From Ancylobacter rudongensis (lineage in GTDB: Bacteria; Pseudomonadota; Alphaproteobacteria; Rhizobiales; Xanthobacteraceae), in NCBI RefSeq assembly GCF_900100155.1, contig NZ_FMTP01000007.1, positions 62,001 to 126,000 of the forward strand: a stretch of DNA of 64,000 bases. Direction: 5' to 3'. The first letter of the stretch is position 1, and each line of letters opens with the position of its first letter. Positions 9,114 to 19,418 of the stretch are shown here, one piece after another. A program made the position numbers and the translations under genes. The notes beneath the pieces were generated by a model. The model did no database searches. It saw only the letters and a program-made list of their open reading frames with translations, and had not been told where the DNA came from.

Positions 9114-9983
9114 TCACGGTCGGCCGGCGCCGCCGGCCTGCCGCATCGCCACCCACTCATTGGCGAGGGCTACGAAGCCCTCGACCGTCACACGCTCGGC
9201 GCGTTCGGTCGGGGCAATGCCGGCCGCCTCCAGCAGCGCGCCGGTATCGACCCCGAGGCTTTTCAGGCTTTGGCGCAGCATCTTTCGACGCTGGCCGAAG
9301 CCGGCCTCGGTGACGCGCTCCAGTGCCTTAAGCGAGCAGGGCAGGGGGGCGCGGCGGGGTGTGATGTGGACCACTGACGACGTGACCTTGGGCGGCGGGA
9401 CGAAGGCCGAGGGCGGTACGTCGAAGGCGATGTGCGCCTGCGCCCTCCAGCCGGTCAGTACGGCCAGGCGGCCATAATGGTCGTCTCCCGGCGCGGCGAC
9501 GATACGCTCGGCGACCTCGCGCTGGAACATCAGCGTGAGGCTCTCATACCAGGGCGGCCAGGGATCGACCGAGAGCCAGCCGACCAGCAGCGGCGTGCCG
9601 ACATTGTATGGCAGGTTGGCGATGATGAGGGCACGCTCGTCCGCCGCGAGAAGGGCGCGGTAGTCCGTCTCCAGCGCATCGCCCTCGATGATCTCCAGCC
9701 GGCCGGGATAGTTTGCCGCTACCTCGGCCAAGGCGGCCACACAGCGGGAATCGCGCTCGATGGCGATCACGCGCCGCGCCCCGAGAGCAAGGATCGCCCG
9801 TGTCAGGCCGCCGGGGCCAGGGCCGACTTCGATGACGGTCAGCCCGTCGAGCCGGCCGGCGGTGCGGGCGATCTTCGAGGTGAGGTTGAGGTCGAGCAGG
9901 AAATTCTGGCCGAGCGACTTCAGTGCCGAGAGCCCATGATCCCGGATGACGTCGCGAAGCGGCGGCAGATTATCGATGCTCAT
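9114..9983 (-). CDS. rsmA: 16S rRNA (adenine1518/1519-N6) dimethyltransferase
   Basis: RsmA (KsgA) dimethylates two adjacent adenines in helix 45 of 16S rRNA late in 30S assembly. The 289-residue sequence shows LGQNFLLD (24-31), the SAM-binding glycine motif EVGPGPGGL (52-60), and the catalytic NLPYN (123-127). The C-terminal helical domain carries [13 protein letters not shown]. It starts nine bases after the pdxA stop and is the last gene of the lptF-to-rsmA minus-strand run. Loss of this enzyme gives kasugamycin resistance in other bacteria. Confidence 0.96.
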   Translation of the reverse strand: MSIDNLPPLRDVIRDHGLSALKSLGQNFLLDLNLTSKIARTAGRLDGLTVIEVGPGPGGLTRAILALGARRVIAIERDSRCVAALAEVAANYPGRLEIIEGDALETDYRALLAADERALIIANLPYNVGTPLLVGWLSVDPWPPWYESLTLMFQREVAERIVAAPGDDHYGRLAVLTGWRAQAHIAFDVPPSAFVPPPKVTSSVVHITPRRAPLPCSLKALERVTEAGFGQRRKMLRQSLKSLGVDTGALLEAAGIAPTERAERVTVEGFVALANEWVAMRQAGGAGRP

Positions 9984-9992
9984 CTGACGACT

Positions 9993-11012
9993 TCAGCCTT
10001 CCGCTCGTGCGGCGTCGCTCTCGCTGAGCCGGCGCGCCAGAAGCAGCGCCTCGATCAGGCTGGAGGGATCGGCGCGCCCGGTTCCGGCGATGGCGAACGC
10101 CGTGCCATGGTCCGGCGAGGTGCGTATGAAAGGCAACCCAAGCGTGACGTTGACAGCGCGATCGAAGGCGAGGGCCTTGGCCGGCGCCAGAACCTGGTCG
10201 TGATAGGCGCCGATGGCGGCATCATATGTGGCGCGGGCGGCGGCGTGGAACAGCGTGTCGGCTGGCAGCGGCCCGCGCGCATCGATCCCCGCCTGCCGCA
10301 GCGCCGCCACGGCGGGGCGGGTGACATCCTCGTCCTCGCGCCCGAGCGTGCCGTCCTCGCCCGCATGCGGGTTGAGCCCGCAAATGGCGAGGCGGGGGGC
10401 TTTGATGCCGAAGCGATGCCGCAGATCGTGGGCAGTGATGCGGGCGGTCTCAATGAGTAGTTCACGGGTGAACAGGCGCGGCACATCCGCCAGAGGCACA
10501 TGGATCGTAGCGGGAACGACGGCGAGGTCCGGCGACCAGATCATCATCACCGGGCGCGGCGCCGGCGAGGCGGCGAGATAAGCGAGATATTCAGTATGGC
10601 CGGGAAAGGCGAAGCCATCGGCATACAGCACGGCCTTGGAAATCGGGTTCGTCACTACCGCGGCGGCACGCCCGGCTTTCACCAGCGCCACGGCGCTGTC
10701 GATCGCCGCACAGGCGGCGGGAGCGCTGGTGGTATCCGGCTGGCCTGGGGCGGCGGTCGCCGCCGGGCCCGCGCTGACGACAGGTAGCGCGGTGGGGAAC
10801 AAGGCGGCGGCGTCTTCGGGCGTGCATTCTTGAACCGGCACGGCGAGGCCGAGAGCTTCCGCCCGGCGGCGCAGCAGGCCTGCATCGCCGGTAACGAAGA
10901 AGGGTGGCAAGGCACGCGATTCCCGCATCAGCCAGGCTGCGAGGGTGATGTCGGGGCCGATTCCGGCCGGCTCGCCCATCGTCAGAGCCAAAACGGGCGA
11001 AGGGTGTGCCAT
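9993..11012 (-). CDS. pdxA: 4-hydroxythreonine-4-phosphate dehydrogenase
   Basis: PdxA oxidises 4-phosphohydroxy-threonine in the DXP-dependent vitamin B6 pathway. The 339-residue protein starts with LALTMGEPAGIGPD, the family hallmark, and contains the metal-site histidine motifs GHTEYLA and ICGLNPHAGEDG and the C-terminal YHDQVLAPAKAL and TSPDHGTAF segments. It begins seven bases after the surA stop and ends just before rsmA, the common surA-pdxA-ksgA order in proteobacteria. Confidence 0.95.
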   Translation of the reverse strand: MAHPSPVLALTMGEPAGIGPDITLAAWLMRESRALPPFFVTGDAGLLRRRAEALGLAVPVQECTPEDAAALFPTALPVVSAGPAATAAPGQPDTTSAPAACAAIDSAVALVKAGRAAAVVTNPISKAVLYADGFAFPGHTEYLAYLAASPAPRPVMMIWSPDLAVVPATIHVPLADVPRLFTRELLIETARITAHDLRHRFGIKAPRLAICGLNPHAGEDGTLGREDEDVTRPAVAALRQAGIDARGPLPADTLFHAAARATYDAAIGAYHDQVLAPAKALAFDRAVNVTLGLPFIRTSPDHGTAFAIAGTGRADPSSLIEALLLARRLSESDAARAEG

Positions 11013-11019
11013 CGACCGA

Positions 11020-12000
11020 TCAGCGATACTGGATCATGGCGGACTTGCGGGCATCGTCCAGCAACTTCTTGGAGACCGAGTCGAACTGCTTGTTCTCAAG
11101 CTCGGTGCGCACCTCACGCTTCTGCGCGCTCTCGCCGACCACTTCGCGGCGATTGCAGATCGCGATCATCTCAATGCCGGCGCGGGTGACTTCCGGTGCG
11201 GTCATCTGGCCGACCGGCGTGTCGTCCATGACCTTTCGCACCGGTGCGCTCATGTCGGCCGAGGTGCGGATGACCGGGTCGCGGACCACCGTCTCGCGCA
11301 TCCCGCGCGCCGTCTGGACGCCGGTTTCGCAATCCTTGAACTGCTTGCGCAGGTTGTTGGCCTCGGCCATGCGCTGTGAACGCTCCCCGGGGTTGGCCGT
11401 GCGGCCGACGACGAGGACGATCTGGCGCACCGTGTACTCGGTGGTGCGCTGGGCGCGGGTGAGGTCCTCGCCCTTCGACTGAAGCGCCGCGAAGACGTCG
11501 GAATCGCGGATGGTCGAGGCCGAGGAGAAACGGCCCCGAACATAATTGTTCCAGACATAGTCGGCCCGCATCTTCGTCTTGAGCATGCTGGCGTCGAGGC
11601 CGGACTGGGCGAGCGCCTGGGTCAGCTGCTCCGGTGAGCGGCCGCTACGGCTGCCCATGCGGGCGAACATCTTCTCGATCTCGTCCTTGTCGGCAGTGAC
11701 GCCGAACCGCTCGGCGGTGACGATCTTCAGGCGCTGATCGATCAGCTCTTCCAGCGCCTGCTTTTGCGAAAGGTTGCGCCGCTCGGTGAGCTGGGCGAGC
11801 TTGATGCGCTGGGCGACATCGAAGCTGGTGATGGGTTGCCCCTGCACCAGGACAAGTATCTGCTGGGCTCTGGCCGGCGCGGGCGGGAGCGTGGTGACGG
11901 CGACGACCGCGCAGCCAAGCACCAGCGCGCGGGCGAGCGGTCCCACGACGCGATGACGACCGGCGCGCCAGCCATCCCGTATCAAAGACCGTCCGAGCAT
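11020..12000 (-). CDS. surA: SurA-like periplasmic chaperone / peptidyl-prolyl isomerase
   Basis: The protein has a signal-like N-terminus (about 1-45, ending PAPARA), followed by a SurA N-terminal domain (LVLVQGQPITSFDVAQRI, LEELIDQRL). The C-terminal part is shorter than E. coli SurA (326 against 428 residues) and carries at most one parvulin-like domain, which I cannot confirm from motifs. SurA escorts outer-membrane proteins such as LptD, encoded immediately upstream, to the Bam complex. I use the ATG at 12000 because GGAGAG precedes it; an upstream in-frame ATG at 12045 lacks such a site. Confidence 0.82.
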   Translation of the reverse strand: MLGRSLIRDGWRAGRHRVVGPLARALVLGCAVVAVTTLPPAPARAQQILVLVQGQPITSFDVAQRIKLAQLTERRNLSQKQALEELIDQRLKIVTAERFGVTADKDEIEKMFARMGSRSGRSPEQLTQALAQSGLDASMLKTKMRADYVWNNYVRGRFSSASTIRDSDVFAALQSKGEDLTRAQRTTEYTVRQIVLVVGRTANPGERSQRMAEANNLRKQFKDCETGVQTARGMRETVVRDPVIRTSADMSAPVRKVMDDTPVGQMTAPEVTRAGIEMIAICNRREVVGESAQKREVRTELENKQFDSVSKKLLDDARKSAMIQYR

Positions 12001-12110
12001 TTTCTCTCCACTCTTGCTGTCGGCAGGCGCCGGGGCTTTCCCCATTTACAAGTCCCGCCGTACCCGCGCTGTTCTGGTCGGCGGATGTGGCGTCAATGCG
12101 ACGCCAAGGC

Positions 12111-14624
12111 CTAATCGCTGCTTCCGCTCGACCCCACATCGGTGGAGAAGCCCGCCTCGCCCAACGTCTTCAGCGTGAAGGTGACGAGGACCGTGTCGAC
12201 GCGCTCGCGATTGCCACTTTCAGTGTAATCCGAACGATAGCTGAGCGCGATGCCGAAGCATTCATCGATATAGGAGATACCGAACAGCGTGTAGTCGATC
12301 TCGTCGAGATTGAGATTGTAGCGCGCGGCCGCCTGCAGGTTCCAGTTCTCGCTCAGCTTCAGCGTGCCGGTGCCGAGAATGCCTTCGCGCTCCTCGTAAT
12401 AGCCGAGCAGGGGCTGGGCTGTGTACAGCCCGTAGAGCGCGGAGACTGTCAGCTGCTTGTTGATAACCGCCCGGCCTTCGACCTCGTAGCGCTCGACTGA
12501 CCAGTCGCTGTTGTCGAAGCGGAAGCGGTTGATGAGCGAGAAATTCGCGGTCGGCTGGTAGTAGAGCCGAGCCACATAGTCGGAGGCATCGTCTTCCAGG
12601 CCAGATTCGGCACCGGTGTTCGCCATGTCGTAATTGGCGTAGGAGTTGGTGCCGAACAGTTGGTAGGACTGGCCGAACAGGGCGTTGATCTGCCCGCCAT
12701 CATTGAAATTGGCGGTGTACTGGATGCCGACATTGGCGCGCCCGCCGCCTTCCACACGGTCATAGCCGGAATATTTGTTGATCTCGAACAGATTGGTGTC
12801 GTCGAAGATCAGGCTCTGCGCGTCTTCGTTCGGCAGCTGGCCGATATGGGTCTCATCCGGCCGGATGATGACCTGGGCGATCGGCTCGATGGTCTGGGTT
12901 CCCCAGTTCTGCACCGCGATGAAGGGGTAGCGGTATTCGAGACCGACGGCCGGCATGGCGCGCACGAGCTGCGTGTCGCCGCCGGTGCCGAGCCACGGCT
13001 CGTCCTCGGTCTGGGCCTGCACCGAGGCGACATCGAGCTGCATGTTGAAGAACGGCGTCCAGGTCTGGCCGGCCTGGTCGATGAAGGTGCGGCGCCAGTC
13101 GACCACGCCGGACAGGCGGCTGTAGCTGCCGACCATGCCGCGCATCAGGCAGGCGTCGCGCAAGCTCACGCCGGACGGAATTCGCGAGATGTCGCACTGG
13201 TTGGTGGGCCCGTCGTAAAGCTCCGGCACGAGCGGCGCATAGGCGGCGGAGGTGGCGCGCAGGTCGATCTGGTCGCGCGTCAAGCTGGTGAAGTTGATGT
13301 CGTAGCTGAACTGCCCGCCGAAGATCGAATCGCCCAGCGTCTTGCTGTAGTCGAGTACGGGGTGGATGACCGGCTGCTGCGACTCGACGTCATACGAGGT
13401 CAGGCCGGTGAAATACATCGCCCGCAGGTCGAAATAGGAGCGGTCGCCCTGGCCGACGAGATAGATCTGCGAGGTGACCTCGCGCGTCGTCGCGCTGATG
13501 AGGTTGTAGTCCTGGAGGAAGGTTTGGTCTGACATCAGCCAGCCGTCCCAACCCCAGTACCAGTTCTGGTTGATGTTGAAGCGGCCGTGCGTCTCGACCA
13601 CGCCGCGCTGATCGCGATCACCGGGCTGGCCCTGGAACTCGTCCCTGTCCATTTGATCGATGCCAGCCGCGCGGATGCTGTAGCTGCCCGTTTCCAGCCG
13701 GTGCCGGAACTCAGCGTCGAGCAGCACGCCCTGCTTGGAGACGATCATCGGCGAGAACGTCACGTCCATATTGGGCGCGATGTTCCAGAAATAGGGGATG
13801 GTCGCGCCGTAGCCGATCTCGGAAGTGCTCACGAATTGCGGGATCAAAAAGCCGGACTTGCGCTTCACCGTCGGATCGGGCGCTTCGAGATAGGGAACCC
13901 ACGCGATCGGGATGCCGAGGAACTCGATCCTGGCATCCTCGAAGTAGATCATCTGTTCCTTTTCTTTATGGATGATCTTGGCGGCCTTCACCTGCCACAT
14001 CGGCGGCTTCTGAGGATTTTCCTTACAGGGTTCGCACGGCGTGTAGGCGCCGCTGGTCAGGACGGTCGTGTCGCCATTCTCGCGATCGGCGCGGGCAGCG
14101 ACGAAATGCATGTCCTCTGGCGAATCGATGCGCAGCGAGTTGACGAAGCCGTTGCTGAAGTCCTGCGACAGGTCGAGGTTGTCGGCAGCGATGACGGTGC
14201 CGTCCTTGTCCTTCAGCCGCACGCCACCTTCGGCACGCAGCCGGTTGGCGTTGCGATCATAGACGACCCGCTTCGCTTCAAGGACCGCGCCGTCATAATA
14301 GATCTGGACGTTGCCTTCCGCGATCACCTCGTTGCGGGTGTTGTCGTAGACAAGCTCGTCGGCCGTCACGAGCATCTTCGCATTGGGGTCGGTTTGCCGC
14401 GTGACCAAGCCACCGACGAGGCCGGCGGGCTGCGCCGCCGTTGTCTGGGCAGCATTCGTCTGGCCAAGAGTCGTCTGACCATGAGCAAGCGTCGCCGGGC
14501 CGAAGGCGACCAACGCAACGGAGCCTGCTCCGAAAATCGACGCACAGACAGACCGGCGCAGGCGACTTCTCAGCCGCGGGATCGCCGAATCTGCCTGGCC
14601 GGCTATCACGTTGCCGACCTTCAT
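12111..14624 (-). CDS. lptD: LPS-assembly outer-membrane protein LptD
   Basis: LptD forms, with LptE, the outer-membrane translocon that inserts lipopolysaccharide into the outer leaflet. The 837-residue product has a signal region at about 23-50, an OstA/LptA-like jellyroll at about 80-190 (repeats such as AKMLVTADELVYDN and NVQIYYDGAVLEAKRV), a Cys pair at 197 and 200 (TPCEPC), and a large C-terminal beta-barrel ending in an aromatic-rich region. The ATG at 14624 overlaps the lptG stop (ATGA) and follows CCGGGAGGACGG, so it is coupled to lptG. Confidence 0.95.
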   Translation of the reverse strand: MKVGNVIAGQADSAIPRLRSRLRRSVCASIFGAGSVALVAFGPATLAHGQTTLGQTNAAQTTAAQPAGLVGGLVTRQTDPNAKMLVTADELVYDNTRNEVIAEGNVQIYYDGAVLEAKRVVYDRNANRLRAEGGVRLKDKDGTVIAADNLDLSQDFSNGFVNSLRIDSPEDMHFVAARADRENGDTTVLTSGAYTPCEPCKENPQKPPMWQVKAAKIIHKEKEQMIYFEDARIEFLGIPIAWVPYLEAPDPTVKRKSGFLIPQFVSTSEIGYGATIPYFWNIAPNMDVTFSPMIVSKQGVLLDAEFRHRLETGSYSIRAAGIDQMDRDEFQGQPGDRDQRGVVETHGRFNINQNWYWGWDGWLMSDQTFLQDYNLISATTREVTSQIYLVGQGDRSYFDLRAMYFTGLTSYDVESQQPVIHPVLDYSKTLGDSIFGGQFSYDINFTSLTRDQIDLRATSAAYAPLVPELYDGPTNQCDISRIPSGVSLRDACLMRGMVGSYSRLSGVVDWRRTFIDQAGQTWTPFFNMQLDVASVQAQTEDEPWLGTGGDTQLVRAMPAVGLEYRYPFIAVQNWGTQTIEPIAQVIIRPDETHIGQLPNEDAQSLIFDDTNLFEINKYSGYDRVEGGGRANVGIQYTANFNDGGQINALFGQSYQLFGTNSYANYDMANTGAESGLEDDASDYVARLYYQPTANFSLINRFRFDNSDWSVERYEVEGRAVINKQLTVSALYGLYTAQPLLGYYEEREGILGTGTLKLSENWNLQAAARYNLNLDEIDYTLFGISYIDECFGIALSYRSDYTESGNRERVDTVLVTFTLKTLGEAGFSTDVGSSGSSD

Positions 14625-15706
14625 CCGTCCTCCCGGTGAAGCAGGATGAGAATGCCCATCAATGCTCCTACGCCCGCTGGAAACCACGCTGCTATAATGG
14701 GATGCACAATCCCTGCCTCACCGAGGTCCTCGGCGAGCTTGGTGAAAACATAAAGCAGAAAGCCGGCCGCGACGCCACCGAGAATCGTCTGGCCGATGCC
14801 GCCGAACCGGAACACGCGCAGGCTCACCGAGGCGGCAATCAGCACCATCGCCAGCAGCAGCGCGGGTCGCGCCAGCAGGCTCTGATATTGCAGCCGATAG
14901 CGTTCCGCGCCAAATCCGACCCGGGTCGCGGCATCAATGGCGGCGGGCAGATCCCAAAAAGGCACGGTCTCGCTCTGAAGCGATTCCTGCACCTGATTGG
15001 GCGTGAGATTGGTAGCCAGCATGTACACGTCGTACTCCTGCAAACCTATTGCCGGAGTTAATACGCGCGCATTTTCCAGCCGCCACGCCCCGGGATCGAG
15101 CACGGCGCGGCGGGCCTCAATGCGCTCCAGCAGCTTGTCGTGCGTGTCGAACAGGAAGACGTTGACGCCGGTGAGTTCGCGTCCGCCATTGCTGGTGGCC
15201 GCCGCCTGGATGATGGCTTGTCCGTCGATGCTCTGCTGGCGCAGCCAGAAGCCGCTGCGGCCGGCCGCGAACAGGCCGGTCTGGCGGTTGAAGATCTCCG
15301 CTTCCAGTCGGCTCGCCCGTTCCTTGAACAGGGCCGAGACAGGGTTGTAGACCGTTGTGGAAAACGTGCCGAGCGCAACGGCAATCAGCGCCGCAGGAGC
15401 GATGAATTGCCAGGCCGAAATGCCAGCGGCGCGCGCCACCACCAGTTCCAGCCGCCGTGACAGCGTGAGGAACGTTCCGATCGCGCCGAACAGCACAGCG
15501 AAGGGCAGCAACTGCTCGGTGAAGAATGGCATGCGGTAGAACACCAGCAGCAGAAGCGTGCCGAAATCGACATCGCGCTCGCCGACGCGCCGGGACAGTT
15601 CGAGCAGGTCGATGAGCATGATCAGGCTGGCGCAGCCGACGAAAATGCCCATCACCGAGGTGATGAACCGGCGGCCGAAATAGAACCCCAGCGTGCGTCC
15701 GATCAT
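14621..15706 (-). CDS. lptG: LPS export ABC transporter permease LptG
   Basis: A 361-residue inner-membrane protein with three N-terminal and three C-terminal membrane segments around a periplasmic jellyroll domain (about 100-260), the YjgP/YjgQ fold. It starts MIGRTLGFYFGRRF with the FLxRxF-type beginning of the family. LptF and LptG with the ATPase LptB extract LPS from the inner membrane and feed the LptA/LptD bridge; LptD is encoded directly after with a four-base overlap. No lptB is in this window. Confidence 0.95.
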   Translation of the reverse strand: MIGRTLGFYFGRRFITSVMGIFVGCASLIMLIDLLELSRRVGERDVDFGTLLLLVFYRMPFFTEQLLPFAVLFGAIGTFLTLSRRLELVVARAAGISAWQFIAPAALIAVALGTFSTTVYNPVSALFKERASRLEAEIFNRQTGLFAAGRSGFWLRQQSIDGQAIIQAAATSNGGRELTGVNVFLFDTHDKLLERIEARRAVLDPGAWRLENARVLTPAIGLQEYDVYMLATNLTPNQVQESLQSETVPFWDLPAAIDAATRVGFGAERYRLQYQSLLARPALLLAMVLIAASVSLRVFRFGGIGQTILGGVAAGFLLYVFTKLAEDLGEAGIVHPIIAAWFPAGVGALMGILILLHREDG

Positions 15707-15754
15707 GCCGCCGCTCCGCTGCCGGTGATTTCATTGTGATCGCGCATCGGCGGC

Positions 15755-16915
15755 TCAGTTCACGGTCGCGCGCACGACGCGCTGGGCGAGGCGGTCGATC
15801 CTTATGCGAATCGCTTCCGGCATGCGTGGCTTGAAACGCCCGCTTAGCGAGATCATCGCCCCGATGATGAACACAATCGGCACAAGGTACACGACAGGGA
15901 TAAGGGCGGGCTCCGTGCGAACCTGGTTGACCAGCCCGAAGCTGGTAACCTGCAGGAAGATGATGAAGGGGGCGGTACCTGCCAGGGCCAGGCCACGTCC
16001 TTCGCGGGTGGTGCGCGGTTCGGCGAGCGCGGCGCAGGCTATGGCGAAGAAGGCGAGCACATAGAGTGGCAGCGAAAGCCGCCGGTGAAGCTCCTCGGTA
16101 AACCGTCCCGTGCCCTCGATCCTGACGACCACATCCTTCGGGTCGGGGCTCCAGAGGTCACGGAAGGAGCGCTCCGGCGCGCGGTAAACGGTCGGCTCGC
16201 CGCTATTGGTGAAGGGCGAGAGGTCGAAGGCGTAGCGCTGGAACTCGACCACATTACTGTCCGGCTTGCCGGGGGTGCGTCGGTGGATGGCTCCCTCTTC
16301 CAGAACCAGGAAGGTGCCTTCGGCGGAGTCGATCACCTGGCCACGCTCGGCGAGATAGGTGTTCACTTCCTTAGGATCGCGCGCATCATTGATGAAGATG
16401 CCCCCCAGCACGCCGTTGGCGTTGCGCTCGCGCACATGGAACACCATGCCCTGGGACAGGGTGGTGAACCGGCCGGGCTGGGCGATGAAGGCGACCACAT
16501 CGGCGCGCACCCGGGTAATCTCATAGCGGAACTGGCGCATCGCCGCCGGCACAAGTTCGATCGACAGCGCGGCGCAGCCCGCCGCCACCAGCAAGGCGAG
16601 AATCACCAGCGGCCGCAGGAATCGCCAGGTGGAAATGCCGGCCGCGCTTGCCACGACGATTTCGGAATCGCTGTTCATCCGGAAGAGCGTCTGTGCCACC
16701 GCCATGAACAGCGCCGCCGGCGCCAGGCCGAGGATGAGGGCCGGCAGGGCGAGGGCGGTAATGACGACGAAGGCAATGATCGTCTGGCCCTGCGTGGTCA
16801 TGATGTCGAGTTCGCGCAGGGCCTGCGTCACCCAGATCATGGCGGTCAGTACCAGCAGCGTTCCGAGGAAGGCCGTTGCGGCCGAGCGGAACACATAACG
16901 GTCCAGGCGGTTCAT
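15755..16915 (-). CDS. lptF: LPS export ABC transporter permease LptF
   Basis: Partner of LptG in the LptB2FG extractor. The 386-residue product starts MNRLDRYVFRSA, has the six-segment YjgP/YjgQ layout, and a periplasmic domain with VVEFQRYAFDL and FTEELHRRLSLPLY just before the second membrane block. The ATG at 16915 is the conserved start; upstream in-frame codons are not conserved. It is divergent from pepA, with about 200 bases between the two starts, and 48 bases before lptG. Confidence 0.95.
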   Translation of the reverse strand: MNRLDRYVFRSAATAFLGTLLVLTAMIWVTQALRELDIMTTQGQTIIAFVVITALALPALILGLAPAALFMAVAQTLFRMNSDSEIVVASAAGISTWRFLRPLVILALLVAAGCAALSIELVPAAMRQFRYEITRVRADVVAFIAQPGRFTTLSQGMVFHVRERNANGVLGGIFINDARDPKEVNTYLAERGQVIDSAEGTFLVLEEGAIHRRTPGKPDSNVVEFQRYAFDLSPFTNSGEPTVYRAPERSFRDLWSPDPKDVVVRIEGTGRFTEELHRRLSLPLYVLAFFAIACAALAEPRTTREGRGLALAGTAPFIIFLQVTSFGLVNQVRTEPALIPVVYLVPIVFIIGAMISLSGRFKPRMPEAIRIRIDRLAQRVVRATVN

Positions 16916-17115
16916 CGAGCGGCGTATCCTGATCCCTGTCGGTGAATGCCCGCTGCCCCGGCGTGGCCATGCTTGCGCACGATGCATAATTGGCTGAGCC
17001 TTCCGGCGCAAATCGGGCGGCGGCGCGTTGGCCCCGCGGCCCGTTTGAGGCTCGTCCCCCGTCGCACATTCGGCTAAAGAGAACGAACAAAGCCGTGACC
17101 AATCAAGGTGCCCCG

Positions 17116-18624
17116 ATGCCCGACCATGTGAAGATCAGTTTTGCCAAGCTTCCGGCCACTCTGGAAGGGCTCGTCGTCCTCCTGGCTGCGGAGCCGGCCG
17201 AGGGGGATGCGCCGGACTTTGCGCCGGCCGTCGAAACGCTTCTGGCGCCTGCGGCCACGCTGGTGGCAAGCGCGATGCAGGCGGATCGGTTCACCGGCAA
17301 GTCCGGCAAGGGGCTGGATATCCTGGCGCCGGCGGGGCTGGACGCCTCTCGCCTCATCGTCATGGGGGTGGGCAAGGCGGCGAGCCTCAAGACCTTCGAC
17401 TGGCTCAAGCTCGGCGGGGCCATCATGGGGCGCCTGCCCGCTTCGGCGAAGGAAGTGAGCGTCGTGCTGGCGTTGCCGGGCGGCGAGGTGCCGGCCGAGG
17501 CGGCGGCTGAGCTGGCGCTCGGCCTGCGTCTGCGCGCCTATGCCTTCGACCGCTACAAGACCAAGAAGAAGCCCGATGAGGCGACGGCGAAGCCGAAGCT
17601 GACTCTCTATATAGAGGACGATGCCGCGGCCAAGCGGGCGTGGAAGAAGCGCGAGGGCATCGGTGAGGGTGTGGTGATCGCCCGCGACCTGGTGAACGAG
17701 CCCGCCAACGTCCTCACCCCCACCGAATTCGCCAAGCGTGCCGGCGATCTCGCCAAGGTCGGCGTCGATGTCGAAGTGCTGGGCGAGAAGGACCTGAAAA
17801 AGCTCGGCATGGGCGCGCTGCTCGGTGTCGGCCAGGGGTCCGCCGAGGAGACCCGCGTCGTGGTGATGCGCTGGAACGGCGGAAAGGCGGGCGAGGCGCC
17901 AGTCGCTTTCGTCGGCAAGGGCGTTGTGTTCGATACGGGCGGCATCTCGATCAAGCAGGCTGCCGGCATGGAAGATATGAAGGGCGACATGGCGGGCGCT
18001 GCCTGCGTCGTCGGCCTCATGCACGCGCTAGCGAGCCGAAAGGCGAAGGCCAATGTGGTTGGCCTGATCGGCCTCGTCGAGAACATGCCCGACGGCAAGG
18101 CGCAGCGACCCGGTGACATCGTCACCTCGATGTCCGGCCAGACCATCGAGATCATCAACACCGACGCCGAAGGCCGCCTCGTGCTCGGCGATGTGCTCTG
18201 GTACGCCAAGGAGCGCTTCAAGCCGCAGTTCATGGTGGACCTCGCCACGCTCACCGGCGCCATCATCGTTGCTCTCGGCACCGAGCATGCAGGCCTGTTC
18301 TCCAACAACGACACGCTCGCCGAGCGGTTGACCGATTCTGGGCTGACCACGGGTGAGAAGGTGTGGCGCCTGCCGCTTTCCGCTGAGTACGACAAGCTCA
18401 TCGATTCGAAGTTCGCCGACATGAAGAACACGGGCGGGCGCTTCGGCGGCTCGATCACGGCCGCGCAATTCATCCAGCGCTTCGTCGGTGACGTGCCATG
18501 GGCGCATCTCGACATTGCCGGCACCGCCATGTCCTCGCCCGCCACCGAGTTCAACCGCAGCTGGGGTTCGGGCTGGGGCGTGCGCCTGCTCGACGATCTG
18601 GTGGCGCGTCACTACGAATCGTGA
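17116..18624 (+). CDS. pepA: Leucyl aminopeptidase (M17 family)
   Basis: A cytosolic two-metal aminopeptidase that removes N-terminal residues from peptides. The 502-residue product has the catalytic and metal motifs [15 protein letters not shown] and the M17 signature [12 protein letters not shown], with [12 protein letters not shown] marking the start of the catalytic domain. I start at the ATG at 17116 ([12 protein letters not shown]); an earlier in-frame start would add a non-conserved basic leader. It is divergent from lptF and followed by holC after 47 bases, as in other proteobacteria (lptF-pepA-holC). Confidence 0.95.
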   Translation: MPDHVKISFAKLPATLEGLVVLLAAEPAEGDAPDFAPAVETLLAPAATLVASAMQADRFTGKSGKGLDILAPAGLDASRLIVMGVGKAASLKTFDWLKLGGAIMGRLPASAKEVSVVLALPGGEVPAEAAAELALGLRLRAYAFDRYKTKKKPDEATAKPKLTLYIEDDAAAKRAWKKREGIGEGVVIARDLVNEPANVLTPTEFAKRAGDLAKVGVDVEVLGEKDLKKLGMGALLGVGQGSAEETRVVVMRWNGGKAGEAPVAFVGKGVVFDTGGISIKQAAGMEDMKGDMAGAACVVGLMHALASRKAKANVVGLIGLVENMPDGKAQRPGDIVTSMSGQTIEIINTDAEGRLVLGDVLWYAKERFKPQFMVDLATLTGAIIVALGTEHAGLFSNNDTLAERLTDSGLTTGEKVWRLPLSAEYDKLIDSKFADMKNTGGRFGGSITAAQFIQRFVGDVPWAHLDIAGTAMSSPATEFNRSWGSGWGVRLLDDLVARHYES

Positions 18625-18671
18625 CGCCCGCTTTCCGGCGGCCGCGTGGGCAGGGATAGGGAGCTCGTTTC

Positions 18672-19118
18672 ATGAGCGAAGTGTTCTTCTATCACCTGCA
18701 AAGCCGGCCGCTGGACGCCGCCTTGCCCCAGCTCCTGGAGAAATGCCTGGAGCGGGGATGGCGCTGCGCGGTGCAGGCGACCTCCCCGGAGCGGGTCGAG
18801 GCGCTGGACGCTCTCCTCTGGACCTATGACGAGAGCTCTTTCCTGCCGCATGGCACCGACCGCCAGGCCGAGCCGGCGCGCCAGCCGATTCTTCTCACAA
18901 CAGACGAATCAAATCCCAACGCCGCCGTGGTCCGTTTTCTGATCGACGGCGCCGCGATTCCCGATCCCGGCGCCTATCAGCGGGTGATCCACCTGTTTGA
19001 CGGCAACGATTCCGATGCCGTCGCGCCTGTTCGCCAGGCCTGGCGTGATGCGCGTGCCGCCGGGCACGACGTGACCTACTGGCAGCAGGACGCCAATGGG
19101 CGCTGGCAGCGGCGCTGA
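18672..19118 (+). CDS. holC: DNA polymerase III chi subunit
   Basis: A 148-residue protein starting EVFFYHLQSRPLDAALPQLLEK, with the chi-type GWRCAVQATSPERVEALDALLWTYDESSFLPHG region and the DxAxVRQAWRDAR C-terminal helix. Chi links the clamp loader to SSB at the replication fork. AGGGAGCTCG precedes the ATG. Its place directly after pepA supports the assignment. Confidence 0.93.
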   Translation: MSEVFFYHLQSRPLDAALPQLLEKCLERGWRCAVQATSPERVEALDALLWTYDESSFLPHGTDRQAEPARQPILLTTDESNPNAAVVRFLIDGAAIPDPGAYQRVIHLFDGNDSDAVAPVRQAWRDARAAGHDVTYWQQDANGRWQRR

Positions 19119-19418
19119 TTGGGGCCCCGCAGTGGCGCCGCTTGCCACAATTGCCGCGCCGCCGCTCCCGCGTGTTCCCGTTAATCCTTGATTTACCGAC
19201 GCTTTTCGCAAGGCGGCGTCGGGTTCCATCCAGGAGCGGGGTGGCGTGAAAATTGTGTCTCGATGGCAACACTTCGTTGCGGAATGGGCAGGAGGGGCCG
19301 TTTGGTACCACTTTGGCTTTGCACCGCCCGGTGGTTTCGAACAGTATCGCTGTGGGTGCCGCGCCGTGCGGCGGGTCCTGACAATTGAAAACCCAACATT
19401 GGTCCAATTTGGGGGAGA
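19119..19418 (+). promoter_or_regulatory. Upstream region of the porin gene
   Basis: About 300 bases with no gene. The composition is less GC-rich just before the porin, and GGGGGAGA at 19410-19417 is a strong ribosome-binding site. A CTTGAT (about 19186) lacks a matching -10, so I do not name a promoter. Porins of this kind are among the most abundant outer-membrane proteins, so a strong promoter is expected here. Confidence 0.35.
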